Shown: in pieces, positions 8,856 to 17,229 of the stretch | How positions within the stretch are numbered: position 1 is the first letter of the stretch | Layout: every line of letters begins with the position of its first letter | Assembly: GCF_000211475.1 (NCBI RefSeq) | Contig: NC_015474.1 | Location: 868,001 to 932,000 of the forward strand | Direction: 5' to 3' | Origin: Pyrococcus sp. NA2 | GTDB lineage: Archaea; Methanobacteriota_B; Thermococci; Thermococcales; Thermococcaceae | DNA length: 64,000 nucleotides | Notes under the pieces: model-generated | Told to the model about the DNA's origin: nothing | What the model saw: only the letters and a program-made list of their open reading frames with translations | Databases searched by the model: none | Program-made: the position numbers and the translations under genes

Positions 8856-9733
8856 TAGAGTTTCTCTCTTTTGTTCTTGCATTTCTTTTGACTCCCTACT
8901 TTGGAAAGCTAATGAAGAATGCTGGAATAACGGGAATTGATGTTCATAAACGTGAAAAGTACGAGGTTCCAGAGATGGGGGGCTTAGCCCTCCTCATCTC
9001 AATTTCAGTGATTGCCCTAGCTGCTGGAATTGAATCCTGGATGGTCGGAGTTTTCTTATTGGTTGGTCTTGTTGGTGTCTTAGACGATTTGGTGGAACTA
9101 AGACAGAGCCATAAGGTTTTACTAACATCGCTTGCTACATTTCCTGTTCTCTTAAATTTGAAGAGGCATTATATTGTCATTTTAGGTTCCAGGATTGACC
9201 TCGGATTTCTGGCTCTCATATTCTTCTGGGCCTACGTTGCCATCTCGGCAAACCTAGTTAACATGTTAGCTGGCTTTAATGGCCTTGAAGTTGGGCTTTC
9301 TTCCATAATGTTCTTGATAATCTCGATTCTGGCCAAAGGCCCTGAGAGGAGGCTTGCCTTGATAGCACTCTTTGCCTCTCTGGGCTTCCTATACTGGAAC
9401 AAGTATCCGGCAAAGGTGTTTCCGGGAGATACGGGAACGCTGGCTCTTGGAGCCTTAATTGGTCTCTTGGCGGTCTCATCCGGGTTAGAGTTTCCAGTTG
9501 GAATAATGTTGATCCCTCACATAACCGACTTCCTTCTTAAGGCGAAGGTCAAGTTCAAGGGCAAATCGCTCGGCAGAACCAGGGTTCTAGAAGATGGAAC
9601 TCTCGTTCCTCCACCTTACTTGTCATTCCTTGGTCTAATAATGAGGATTAGGCCAATGAAGGAGTGGGAGCTTGTCCTAATAACACTTATAATTGAAGCA
9701 TTCCTGGGGGCTCTGGCTATTCTATTAGCTTGA
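8852..9733 (+). CDS. MraY/GPT-family phospho-sugar transferase
   Basis: This polytopic enzyme transfers a sugar-1-phosphate (usually HexNAc-1-P) from a UDP-sugar to dolichyl or polyprenyl phosphate. It is the first membrane step of archaeal N-glycan or cell-surface glycan assembly. About nine or ten hydrophobic segments are visible. Family motifs are EMGGLALL (~40), GVLDDLVEL (~75), NLVNMLAGFNGLEVG (~130) with the catalytic Asn/Asp region, and PGDTGTLALG (~190). It starts with TTG inside the HD gene's stop (overlap TTGA). The 3' end overlaps the convergent cas6 gene by 17 nt. Confidence 0.88.
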   Translation: MIEFLSFVLAFLLTPYFGKLMKNAGITGIDVHKREKYEVPEMGGLALLISISVIALAAGIESWMVGVFLLVGLVGVLDDLVELRQSHKVLLTSLATFPVLLNLKRHYIVILGSRIDLGFLALIFFWAYVAISANLVNMLAGFNGLEVGLSSIMFLIISILAKGPERRLALIALFASLGFLYWNKYPAKVFPGDTGTLALGALIGLLAVSSGLEFPVGIMLIPHITDFLLKAKVKFKGKSLGRTRVLEDGTLVPPPYLSFLGLIMRIRPMKEWELVLITLIIEAFLGALAILLA

Positions 9734-10436
9734 CCATGCCAAAACCAAGTCCCGTCTTCTCCCCGAATCCATTTTCATATCCAAATTTGGCTATTTCCTT
9801 GGATCCCTTGTATTTGAACACCATGAGGGATCCTCTAATGTAGGAGTTGCCTACCATGAGCCTGGTTGGTTTGAATTTTAACACCTCTATTTCAAACTCC
9901 TTGTCCCTAGGAGCATGACCCATGACCTCTGTGTACCTGAGTAGCATGACCTTCCTTAATCTATCAATGAACAGCTCGTCATGAGGATAAAGATCCCAGT
10001 GTTTTAGCTTTTCTCCCTCGAATTTCACCGTTCTCACGACTATTGGACTAAGGGTTGAGAACACGTTTTCCCTCTCGATCTCCTTTACCTTCAATGCCCT
10101 TACATCCCCAACTAGAAAAGAAAGATCGCCAATTTTAAACTCAGGGCTTTTTTCGACTGCCTCTGCTATGGCCCTAATTAAGTCCTCATTGATAGAGGAG
10201 ATGTAAAGGGAGACATCGTCGGACAGAATCTCAATACCTTTCTCTGGTATTATCCTCCTTTTCCTGACTATTATCCTTGAAAATGTCCAAAATCCGTGGG
10301 GAGAGGATAATATCTTTGCCATTTCGGGCTCAATTGAGTTAACTTTCTCCATTATCTGGGAATATATTTCGTGATTATAGTTGAAGGGTAGGATTGGGTT
10401 ATCCTTGAGGGGGAGCAACTTCACCTCGATTCTCAT
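9717..10436 (-). CDS. cas6: Cas6-family protein, probably non-catalytic (PH0350-like)
   Basis: The 239-aa protein has the two-RRM Cas6 layout. The N-terminal PFNYNHEIYSQIM matches Pyrococcus furiosus Cas6, and GYENGFGEKTGLGFGMVKL is the C-terminal glycine-rich loop. Against my memory of P. furiosus Cas6 (catalytic Tyr31, His46, Lys52), the position of Tyr31 is Lys, and the His46/Lys52 segment is replaced by the shorter SSPHGFWTF. This resembles the P. horikoshii PH0350 'non-catalytic Cas6', which still binds CRISPR repeat RNA. There are no other cas genes or repeats in the window, so it is a stand-alone copy. Confidence 0.88.
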   Translation of the reverse strand: MRIEVKLLPLKDNPILPFNYNHEIYSQIMEKVNSIEPEMAKILSSPHGFWTFSRIIVRKRRIIPEKGIEILSDDVSLYISSINEDLIRAIAEAVEKSPEFKIGDLSFLVGDVRALKVKEIERENVFSTLSPIVVRTVKFEGEKLKHWDLYPHDELFIDRLRKVMLLRYTEVMGHAPRDKEFEIEVLKFKPTRLMVGNSYIRGSLMVFKYKGSKEIAKFGYENGFGEKTGLGFGMVKLIE

Positions 10437-10507
10437 TACTATACCCCTCCTTATTTCTACCAGTCTAATTATATTGTTATGTAAAAAGAAAATAAAAAGA
10501 CTTCTGT

Positions 10508-11737
10508 TTAGATCTTTTGGGAAAATGGGACTGGGGTTGCGGATATAATGAAGATTACCCAGATTAGTATGGCTAGAATTTTTCTGCCCAAGGTTAGTGG
10601 AGTTACCTCATCAAGGGCCCCTGGATTGCCAACCCTCCCCATCAACAGAATAAGTATGCCCCAAAGGAGCCATCCTGGCCATAGATACGCTAATCCAATT
10701 GTTAGGAATCCGAGGGCATAGGTTAGTACTCTGTGTGTTCTCTCCGACATTAGAGCCCTAGCTACATGCCCCCCATCTAGCTGGGCTGCTGGAATTAGAT
10801 TTAGAAATGTCACGAGTATTCCAACCCACCCAGCAACGGCTAATGGGTGGAGTATTATACCGCTATCTGGTGGAATATCCCCGAGGACGAGCTTGACCAA
10901 TCCATAGAAGAGTAAACTGGCACCAAAGTATATTGTTTCCTCGCCTCTTAGGTAACTGGAAGGAACGATCGCTGAAAGCTTGAGGCCTATTATTGTAACT
11001 GGAATGGCCACAAGTAATCCTGCTATGGGCCCACTAACTCCCAAGTCTACCTCAGCGTTCCTCGTCGGTATTGGAGACTTAACCCTAATGACCGCTCCCA
11101 GGGTTCCTATAAATGAGGGGAAGGGTATAAAGTAGGGAAAGGTCGACTTCACATTGTGAAGAGTGGCGGCAATCTTATGGCCCATCTCATGGGTTCCAAG
11201 TATTGACATTATTGCCAGGGAGAAGGCAAGTGCATTGAGGTAAACGTTCTTTATTCCTGGGATGTTGAGCTCTTTAAGTGTAGTGACGTAGAAAGAGGAC
11301 AAGATGTAGCCTGCAAAGAAAGTGCTTAGGAGGGTTAGGAGGAAGAGGACTATGCCAATTACTGGATTCTCTTTGCTCTCAACTTTTTGAGCTGGAAAGA
11401 CGTATAAAAGTATTTTTCTGTCTTTTCCCCTTTTCAGTGCTACCCAATAACCAAGCTTCTCAACCTCTTTTAGAACCTTCTCAAAATCCCTCTCAATTAT
11501 TTCGACAACCTCATACACGTAGAAATCTCCCCTCCTCTCCAGGAGTTCTCCAAGATTGTAGAACCTCCTTAGAATGTCCTCTATCTCTGGCTTTTCCTCT
11601 TCAATTACATCTATCTCGTACCCAACTAATATCATGTCTCCTCCACAAACGGGACACGCATTTGGAAGAAGGGGCCTAGTTGAGTCCCTAACTTCTCTAT
11701 ATCCGCATGATATGCACTCATAAATTCCCTTCGGCAA
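10508..11737 (-). CDS. Site-2 protease family membrane metalloprotease (M50) with N-terminal zinc ribbon
   Basis: A CISCGYREV...CPVCGGDM zinc ribbon occupies residues 1-40, followed by a soluble linker (~40-120) and six or more membrane helices. The HEMGHKIAA motif (~205) supplies two zinc ligands and the catalytic Glu; NLIPAAQLDGGHV (~315) supplies the Asp ligand. It cleaves membrane-embedded substrates, probably regulatory or misfolded membrane proteins. The start is TTG 11737, with a GGAGGTG site about 7 nt upstream, inside the end of the acnX small-subunit gene (20-nt overlap). The zinc ribbon might recruit a partner; that is a guess. Confidence 0.88.
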   Translation of the reverse strand: MPKGIYECISCGYREVRDSTRPLLPNACPVCGGDMILVGYEIDVIEEEKPEIEDILRRFYNLGELLERRGDFYVYEVVEIIERDFEKVLKEVEKLGYWVALKRGKDRKILLYVFPAQKVESKENPVIGIVLFLLTLLSTFFAGYILSSFYVTTLKELNIPGIKNVYLNALAFSLAIMSILGTHEMGHKIAATLHNVKSTFPYFIPFPSFIGTLGAVIRVKSPIPTRNAEVDLGVSGPIAGLLVAIPVTIIGLKLSAIVPSSYLRGEETIYFGASLLFYGLVKLVLGDIPPDSGIILHPLAVAGWVGILVTFLNLIPAAQLDGGHVARALMSERTHRVLTYALGFLTIGLAYLWPGWLLWGILILLMGRVGNPGALDEVTPLTLGRKILAILIWVIFIISATPVPFSQKI

Positions 11738-12125
11738 TTATTTCCACCTCCCCCTTCTCGGCATTCACCCTGACCTTCATACCAGTCCTTAGAACTGATA
11801 TTTTTATACTCGTTACAAGTGGAATTCCCGAGATTATTGCCCCAGCTGTCACTATTGGTTCTGCTTCTTCAACTATTATCGCCTTGGGCCCCTTTCCATT
11901 TTTGGAGAGAGCATACAAAATGTAGGAACCGACCGTCGAGCCCTTACCCTTAGGAAATGCAAGTATCTTACCAGTAATGCTTTCTCCTCTTATATCACTC
12001 TCGGGATCCGTGATTATGCCCGTCTCGGGATCGACTCCTCCGAGGAAAGATATTGGCTTTCTTGAAACTATTATTTCCCCCTCAACTATCCCCTTTCCAA
12101 CTCCTCTTCCCTTGAGCTTCATCAT
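11718..12125 (-). CDS. Phosphomevalonate dehydratase small subunit (aconitase X swivel domain, DUF126)
   Basis: The 135-aa swivel subunit pairs with the large subunit encoded just upstream to dehydrate (R)-5-phosphomevalonate to trans-anhydromevalonate phosphate in the archaeal mevalonate pathway, as shown for Aeropyrum pernix. Typical segments are GRGVGKGIVEGEIIVSRKP (N-terminus) and FPKGKGSTVGSYILYAL (~75), which contains the catalytic-region Ser-Thr. The start overlaps the large-subunit stop (ATGA), so the two are translationally coupled. Confidence 0.9.
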   Translation of the reverse strand: MMKLKGRGVGKGIVEGEIIVSRKPISFLGGVDPETGIITDPESDIRGESITGKILAFPKGKGSTVGSYILYALSKNGKGPKAIIVEEAEPIVTAGAIISGIPLVTSIKISVLRTGMKVRVNAEKGEVEIIAEGNL

Positions 12126-13282
12126 GGCGCCTCCATGATGATCTTTTCCCTATCCTCCAATTTAACCTTCAAACCAAAGGACTTGAAGTAGAATGCGGCT
12201 TTCCCACTATCAGTGGCAACTCCCGAATACCACTCCTTCACTGGAGAGACCACGAGGCATGCATCGCTTATCAACTTACCGTTGTATCTCTCTATAATCT
12301 CTGCGTACCCAAGGTAATCTGCAAGTGCCTTAACGCCCCTACTAACGGTTATGAACAGTGGAAGTTTTAGGGGCCTTCCTCTCACCCTTAAAAGTTCTGC
12401 AATCTCCTTTATTTCCGTAATTGATGCGTGTGGGCAACCGAGGAGTATGAAATCAACTTCGCTCCACTCTGCACTGAACTTCTCCTTCACATCGCTTACA
12501 TCCTCGATCTCTATCCTCTCAATTTTATCCCCTAATGCATTCCTCCACTCAGGCGTGTGATTTTCAATATGGTAAAGTGCAACCCCACCACTGGCAGCCA
12601 TGCTTGCTCCAAGGGCCTTCATATCATCAACTCCTGGATTGATGTTCCTAAAGTAGGGGACTCCGCTCTCGACTATCTCCCCAACTTTGTACCCTAGAAG
12701 AGAGTACTCCGTCTCATTCCTGGGGTTGAACTTTACCTCGATAATGTGGGTGGCCTTCCTATTCTCCTCAAGGTGGAGTCCAAAATTGGGAGTTTTACCA
12801 ACTATTGCGGCGGCCAGGCTAGAAGGCCCTCCCTCTCTGTTTGTCCTTGCCCCAATTACGGAGTTTGCAAATATAACTGCCGAGCTCTCGCTCCAGGCGA
12901 TATGGTCTCCAAACTTCGGAAGGTTGGCACCGTAGTAAGGTGTGCAAGTTGAGGTCACATCTATTCCCATTCTCCTGTAGAGCTCTATTATCTCTCTCTG
13001 CCTCTCCATGAATTCCTCGTTTCCTATCCCTGGGGGATTTAACGTTGTGTACACTGAAACTTTCGCTCCCATTTCGACAAGATCCCTCAAGAACTGAAGA
13101 CCTGCCTCACCAAGGTTCTTGTAACTAACCCCAGCGATTTGTGCACTCTTTATTGGAATAAGCCTATCTGCCCCATATAGATCTCCAAGGGCAACAAGTA
13201 TTTCCATTGCCTTTTGAATTGCAGGTCCGTATTCTCCCGAGAGTGCTAACTCCTCTTCCTTGGTTAAGTACAATTCAACCAC
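12122..13282 (-). CDS. Phosphomevalonate dehydratase large subunit (aconitase X, DUF521)
   Basis: This 386-aa catalytic subunit carries the 4Fe-4S cluster of aconitase X. Conserved segments are VYTTLNPPGIG (~95), STCTPYYGANLP (~125, cluster Cys), ANSVIGARTNREGGP (~150) and LGCPHASI (~290, second Cys region). Its product feeds isopentenyl diphosphate synthesis, fitting the geranylgeranyl reductase downstream in this same minus-strand block. It directly precedes the small subunit with a 4-nt overlap. The ASCH gene stop lies at 13284, one base upstream of this ATG. Confidence 0.92.
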   Translation of the reverse strand: MVELYLTKEEELALSGEYGPAIQKAMEILVALGDLYGADRLIPIKSAQIAGVSYKNLGEAGLQFLRDLVEMGAKVSVYTTLNPPGIGNEEFMERQREIIELYRRMGIDVTSTCTPYYGANLPKFGDHIAWSESSAVIFANSVIGARTNREGGPSSLAAAIVGKTPNFGLHLEENRKATHIIEVKFNPRNETEYSLLGYKVGEIVESGVPYFRNINPGVDDMKALGASMAASGGVALYHIENHTPEWRNALGDKIERIEIEDVSDVKEKFSAEWSEVDFILLGCPHASITEIKEIAELLRVRGRPLKLPLFITVSRGVKALADYLGYAEIIERYNGKLISDACLVVSPVKEWYSGVATDSGKAAFYFKSFGLKVKLEDREKIIMEAP

Positions 13283-13283
13283 C

Positions 13284-13613
13284 TCATTCTATTGGCTCTA
13301 TCTCAATTGCAACTACCCCATACTTCTTTTCCCTTTCTTCATCGTAGAATTGTCTATAAACTTTCACACCTTCCTCAACGTCCTTTACACCCGGCAAGAC
13401 GTTCTCTATCCCCTCTTTCTCAAGCATCTCCTTGAATGATTTGTAAACTCTTATCGCCTTCACTTTGACCTTTAGCTTTCCTCCTTCGAAGATTATAATA
13501 TCCCCTGGTTTTATCTGCCTCCTCTTTTCGTCATATAGTCTTCCTTCAATCTTCTTTTTTCCAGATTTTATCAGTTCTATGTACTCCTCCTGCAGCCCCA
13601 TTTCCCACTCCAT
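13284..13613 (-). CDS. ASCH-domain protein
   Basis: The 109-aa product contains the ASCH signature IKSGKKKIEGRLYDEKRRQIKPGD (quoted as its parts: SGKKKIEGR then QIKPGDIIIF). It belongs to the beta-barrel RNA-binding or N4-acetylcytidine amidohydrolase-like family. The catalytic-type Lys/Glu pair of the GxKxxExR motif is present at ~residues 17-25. It lies 10 nt from the reductase gene upstream and 1 nt from acnX, so it is in the same transcript. No role in isoprenoid synthesis is implied beyond co-location. Confidence 0.82.
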   Translation of the reverse strand: MEWEMGLQEEYIELIKSGKKKIEGRLYDEKRRQIKPGDIIIFEGGKLKVKVKAIRVYKSFKEMLEKEGIENVLPGVKDVEEGVKVYRQFYDEEREKKYGVVAIEIEPIE

Positions 13614-13623
13614 CTTTGATCCC

Positions 13624-14736
13624 TCACACCAAGGTTCTCAAGATGGAGGGAGCTATCCTAATGAGCTTCGCGAGTATCCTGGGGTTCTTCAAAAGGGCCT
13701 TAACGGTTTTCACATGGTCGTCAAAATCGGCTTTTTCGATTATCATCTTCCTCACTTCATCAGATCCTAGAACCTCAAATATTTCTTCTATCTTTTCTTG
13801 GGGTAGAGACTTGAAGATCTTCCTAACTCTGAGTCCAAACTTAACTTGTTCCCTAACCCAGGAGCATTCCCTTTCATAGCTTTCCAAGTTATCATTAAGT
13901 ATGGCCTTTGCAAGGGCCTTTGCACAGTAAGCTCCAAAGACTATTCCTCCTCCTGTAGTCGGTTTAATTTGAAGTGCTGCATCTCCAACTATCGCAATGT
14001 TTCCCCTTACCCAGGGTCTCCTCTCTCCCACGATAATTGCTCCAGATTTAATCTCGACTATCCTATGTGGATCTATCCTCCTGATTCTAAGAAAATTCGC
14101 AAGAGATTCTATGTCCCCAAATGTTCCAATCCTAGCTTCTTCCTCGTTTATTGGGGCGACCCAAAAGAAGAACTCAGGATTTATGTCCTTGTTAACCCAC
14201 ACCTCAACGTGATCTCGCTTGAAGTTTCCTAATACTTCTACCTCCCATCCTTTCAGAATCTCTCCTCTTGTCTCCGCTCCAATTTCCCTAGCAACTGAGC
14301 TGTTCACTCCATCGGCTCCAACATAGAATTTTGCCTCGATTTCAAGTCTTGAATCCAAGTGTTGGAGAATAGCCTTCCCATTTTTGAAGCCAATGAAGGT
14401 GGTTGCCAAGTAGTACTCAGCTCCTCTTCTCATGGCCCTCTTGGCAAGTTCCCTCTCAAGGATCTTCCTATCAACAAGGTATGCTTGTGGAATGTTCCTG
14501 TGTATCTCGAAGACCTTTGCCCTGGATATGAAGAATGCTCCATTAAACGCATTCAGAACGGCCTTTTCTGGAAGACCAAGAGCTTCGTAGTTTTCAGCTC
14601 CAATTATTCCCGTGCAGGCTTTTCCTCCAAACGATCCCTTCCTCTCAACCACGGCAACTTCGAGCTTTCCGGCAAGTAAGCTCGCGAGATAGTTTCCGAC
14701 GGGCCCGCCACCAATGATAAGGACATCGTACTTCAT
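13624..14736 (-). CDS. Geranylgeranyl reductase family FAD protein
   Basis: The 370-aa flavoprotein starts with the FAD dinucleotide-binding motif VLIIGGGPVGNYLASLL. It carries the KACTGIIG segment, GADGVNSSVAREIG (~160), a FFFWVAPINEEEARIGTFG region (~205) and the C-terminal FAD motif VGDAALQIKPTTGGGI (~270). Members reduce double bonds of (di)geranylgeranylglycerophospholipids, saturating archaeal membrane lipids. It heads the minus-strand transcript that includes the aconitase X subunits. TATA-like sequences at ~14775-14797 are shared with the divergent gene at 14831. Confidence 0.88.
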   Translation of the reverse strand: MKYDVLIIGGGPVGNYLASLLAGKLEVAVVERKGSFGGKACTGIIGAENYEALGLPEKAVLNAFNGAFFISRAKVFEIHRNIPQAYLVDRKILERELAKRAMRRGAEYYLATTFIGFKNGKAILQHLDSRLEIEAKFYVGADGVNSSVAREIGAETRGEILKGWEVEVLGNFKRDHVEVWVNKDINPEFFFWVAPINEEEARIGTFGDIESLANFLRIRRIDPHRIVEIKSGAIIVGERRPWVRGNIAIVGDAALQIKPTTGGGIVFGAYCAKALAKAILNDNLESYERECSWVREQVKFGLRVRKIFKSLPQEKIEEIFEVLGSDEVRKMIIEKADFDDHVKTVKALLKNPRILAKLIRIAPSILRTLV

Positions 14737-14830
14737 TTAGTCTCCCTATCACATCACTATCCCTTTTGGCGTTAATAAATTTGCGAAATATATTTAGTTA
14801 GAAGGGGGGAGTAATTCGAAGGTGGGATAA

Positions 14831-16408
14831 ATGAAGAGGGCGTTAATCCCTCTCCTATTTGTACTGTTTATTTCATTTCCCGTAAGGGCTCAAGTTACAA
14901 GCTTTACTGCCAACGGTCAGGTTGTATGTTTGGTAGGTTCAACGACAACGGGAGAGTTTGAGCTTGTGAATCCTTTGCCCGTAGAGTTCACGTACGTTTC
15001 TGTTAGAGATATCAAGATCATCGATAAAAACGGTAAAGAGGTTCCCGGAATTTCAGTAAATTTGTTGAACATGATTATCAAGGAGTGGGGAGCAAAGGAA
15101 TCGAGGACTATCAAGTATTTTACAAGAACTTCTAAGGATGTTAAGCCTGGCAAGTACACGTTATACCTTTTCATGTGGGGGTTTACAAGAAAAGAACTCT
15201 ACTTGATCAGGGCATATGTTCCCGTAGAAGTCAGCGATAAGCCATTGGTATTTCGCGAGGCGGTATCCTTCATAAAGGAAAATCCCTTCTCGGGTGTTGC
15301 TCTAACCGGAAATACGATAGTTGTTTATTCCCACGTGACGAACATCGCCAGCTCCCCCATAAACGCAACGTCTAAAGCGTACTTAAGGGATAACCTTGGG
15401 AATGTCATCGTTAAGCTTGAAAGGAATGTGACCCTTAACCCTGGGGACAACCTCATTAGGTTCGAGATTAAGATTCCATTAAACACTTCAGATGGGATTT
15501 ATGAACTTAAATATGTAATCTCGTATCCTGGGGGAACTTACGAGTTCTCAAAGAATTACGTTGTGGAATTTGGAGTCTCTTTCCAGGGTCTTTCAATTGA
15601 GAAGACGAACGTCCTTGAGGGAGAAGAGAACTTTGCCTACATTGCAGTGACCTCCGACAGGTCAATCTCCTTAAATTTAACGCTTAAAGTTTACAACGAG
15701 CTCTCTGGCCTAATATATTCAAATTCCAGCGAGGTAAAGATAGGGAAAGGATCCGCAATAATAAAATTAAGGTTGCCAACAATTCACCCAGGAAAGAACA
15801 CCGTGGTAGTGGATTTGAAGTTTAAAAATAGGGTAATTGGGGAGAAGACTGGCTGGTACCTGGTGGTTGGTTATCCCAGGGTAAATGCAAGCGTTGAGGG
15901 ATCATTCATTCGGATCAATGTTTTCAATCCAAATTCATTTAACGTAAAGGGAATCCTCCAGTATAGGATAGAGTGGGAAGACGGGAGGATCATTAAGAAG
16001 ACGATGGAAATAGACATTCCACCTGGAAATAACACCTATGTTGCAAAGCTGGAAGGTTATGGGAAATTCAAGTACAACGTTTCGGTTGAGTCATTCGGAA
16101 GGAGAATCTGGGTTAGTGGGAGTGGAAAAATAGAGAAGCCAACGATGCCAAGGGCATCAACTCCCAGGGAAACTTCGTCTCCAACAGAGCCATCAAGCAC
16201 GAGCACATCTAAGAGCACAACGCCAATTGTAACTAAAGGTAAGAGTAGAGGATTGTTAGTGCTTGCGATAGCTATCGTCGTTGCCGTGGGGGTTTCCCTC
16301 CTTTACTATTACAACACCCCCAAGAGGAGGAGAAGGAAGAGACCAAAACCAAGAAGGAAATCACCTCTGGGAAGGGTGAATAGGGGATGGAGAGGATTGA
16401 GAGGATAA
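14831..16408 (+). CDS. Secreted, membrane-anchored protein with beta-sandwich domains
   Basis: The 525-aa protein has a signal peptide (residues ~1-21, ending in FPVRAQ) and several immunoglobulin- or NEW3-like beta-sandwich domains (~25-430) rich in N-glycosylation sequons. A Thr/Ser/Pro linker (~440-470) is followed by one membrane helix (LLVLAIAIVVAVGVSLLYYY, ~478) and a very basic tail of Arg/Lys (~500-520). I infer a surface protein projecting out of the cell; no enzyme motif was seen. It overlaps the UPF0216 gene by 22 nt. A GGTGGG ribosome site precedes the ATG. Confidence 0.72.
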   Translation: MKRALIPLLFVLFISFPVRAQVTSFTANGQVVCLVGSTTTGEFELVNPLPVEFTYVSVRDIKIIDKNGKEVPGISVNLLNMIIKEWGAKESRTIKYFTRTSKDVKPGKYTLYLFMWGFTRKELYLIRAYVPVEVSDKPLVFREAVSFIKENPFSGVALTGNTIVVYSHVTNIASSPINATSKAYLRDNLGNVIVKLERNVTLNPGDNLIRFEIKIPLNTSDGIYELKYVISYPGGTYEFSKNYVVEFGVSFQGLSIEKTNVLEGEENFAYIAVTSDRSISLNLTLKVYNELSGLIYSNSSEVKIGKGSAIIKLRLPTIHPGKNTVVVDLKFKNRVIGEKTGWYLVVGYPRVNASVEGSFIRINVFNPNSFNVKGILQYRIEWEDGRIIKKTMEIDIPPGNNTYVAKLEGYGKFKYNVSVESFGRRIWVSGSGKIEKPTMPRASTPRETSSPTEPSSTSTSKSTTPIVTKGKSRGLLVLAIAIVVAVGVSLLYYYNTPKRRRRKRPKPRRKSPLGRVNRGWRGLRG

Positions 16409-16797
16409 TAGAGTTCGAAATAGCAAGAATAAACTCTCACCTTCCTAGAGCTAGAAAGTCACTCAAGGAGCTACTGGAGATGAGGGAGCCGAAGGTTACC
16501 TTAAGGGATGGGAGTGAGCACTACTTTAGAAGGGAGGAGCTGATATTCCTTTCAAATCTTCTTGAAAGTGATGAGCTTGAACTCCTGAAGTTGCCCATAG
16601 TGCTGGAGATAAGCACGATAGAGAGGGATAAATTCGTGGTGAGGGGGAGGGTTGAGGTTAAGGTCATCAAGAGGGTTCTTGGCATTGAGGAAGGTTACAT
16701 CGAGGAATCCATACTCAAGTTGCCCAGATATTACCTGGCAAAGATTAGGAGAATGCTACCGACCACAACCGTTCATGCATTCGTGGTGGAGTGGTGA
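16387..16797 (+). CDS. UPF0216 (DUF61) family protein
   Basis: This conserved archaeal family has no known function. The 136-aa product shows INSHLPRARKSLKELLE near the N-terminus, the HYFRREELIFLSNLL segment (~45) and a C-terminal VHAFVVEW. It overlaps the upstream secreted-protein gene by 22 nt and is followed 3 nt later by a small membrane protein, suggesting one transcript. The function of the operon is unknown. Confidence 0.8.
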   Translation: MERIERIIEFEIARINSHLPRARKSLKELLEMREPKVTLRDGSEHYFRREELIFLSNLLESDELELLKLPIVLEISTIERDKFVVRGRVEVKVIKRVLGIEEGYIEESILKLPRYYLAKIRRMLPTTTVHAFVVEW

Positions 16798-16800
16798 GCC

Positions 16801-17067
16801 ATGGAGAGGGAACTCGTAAGGTACTACATGTTCACGATCCCTCACGTGACTATATTCTCAGGGGCGATATTTGGACTCCTTCTCCTAATGAAGGTGAACA
16901 CGAAGCTTGCTTCCGGTTTATTCGCAACACTCTACGGTTTTCTCCTAACGATTCTGGCACTTATCGTTAGGCAACATTTCTGGAATTCGACCCTTTATAG
17001 AATTAGCCTCATTACCTTCATCTCGCTCTTCGCAGCTGGGATTTTAATCACATTGATGTCAATATGA
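16801..17067 (+). CDS. Small membrane protein (3 helices)
   Basis: The 88-aa product is almost entirely hydrophobic, with segments at ~12-31 (IPHVTIFSGAIFGLLLLMK), ~36-57 and ~66-86. I do not recognise the family. A GGTGAG site lies directly before the ATG, 3 nt after the UPF0216 stop. It ends 160 nt before glutamine synthetase and is probably the last gene of its transcript. Confidence 0.65.
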   Translation: MERELVRYYMFTIPHVTIFSGAIFGLLLLMKVNTKLASGLFATLYGFLLTILALIVRQHFWNSTLYRISLITFISLFAAGILITLMSI

Positions 17068-17142
17068 TCCAAGCAAACTCAAATTTTTACACTTATTTTT
17101 GTCAAACATTTTCAGCTCCCAAAGACTTTTCGTCTAACGTTC

Positions 17143-17182
17143 AATGTTCACAAACAAAAGTTTATATTGGTTAAATGTTCAC
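17143..17182 (+). promoter_or_regulatory. glnA promoter with two direct repeats around the TATA box
   Basis: AATGTTCAC occurs at 17143-17151 and 17174-17182, 31 bp apart (about three helical turns). A TATA box (TTTATATTGG, 17161-17170) lies between. A further inverted repeat ATCAT-TAG-ATGAT is at 17195-17207. These look like a nitrogen-responsive operator, but the regulator is unknown; the sequence is seen and the role is inferred. Confidence 0.5.
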
Positions 17183-17229
17183 TCAATGCGGACAATCATT
17201 AGATGATCATTCAGAAAGGTGAGGAAAAA

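Noticed and set aside
17203-17229. glnA start at 17203
   Set aside because: No ribosome site there; ATG 17230 has one and gives the usual length of 439 aa.
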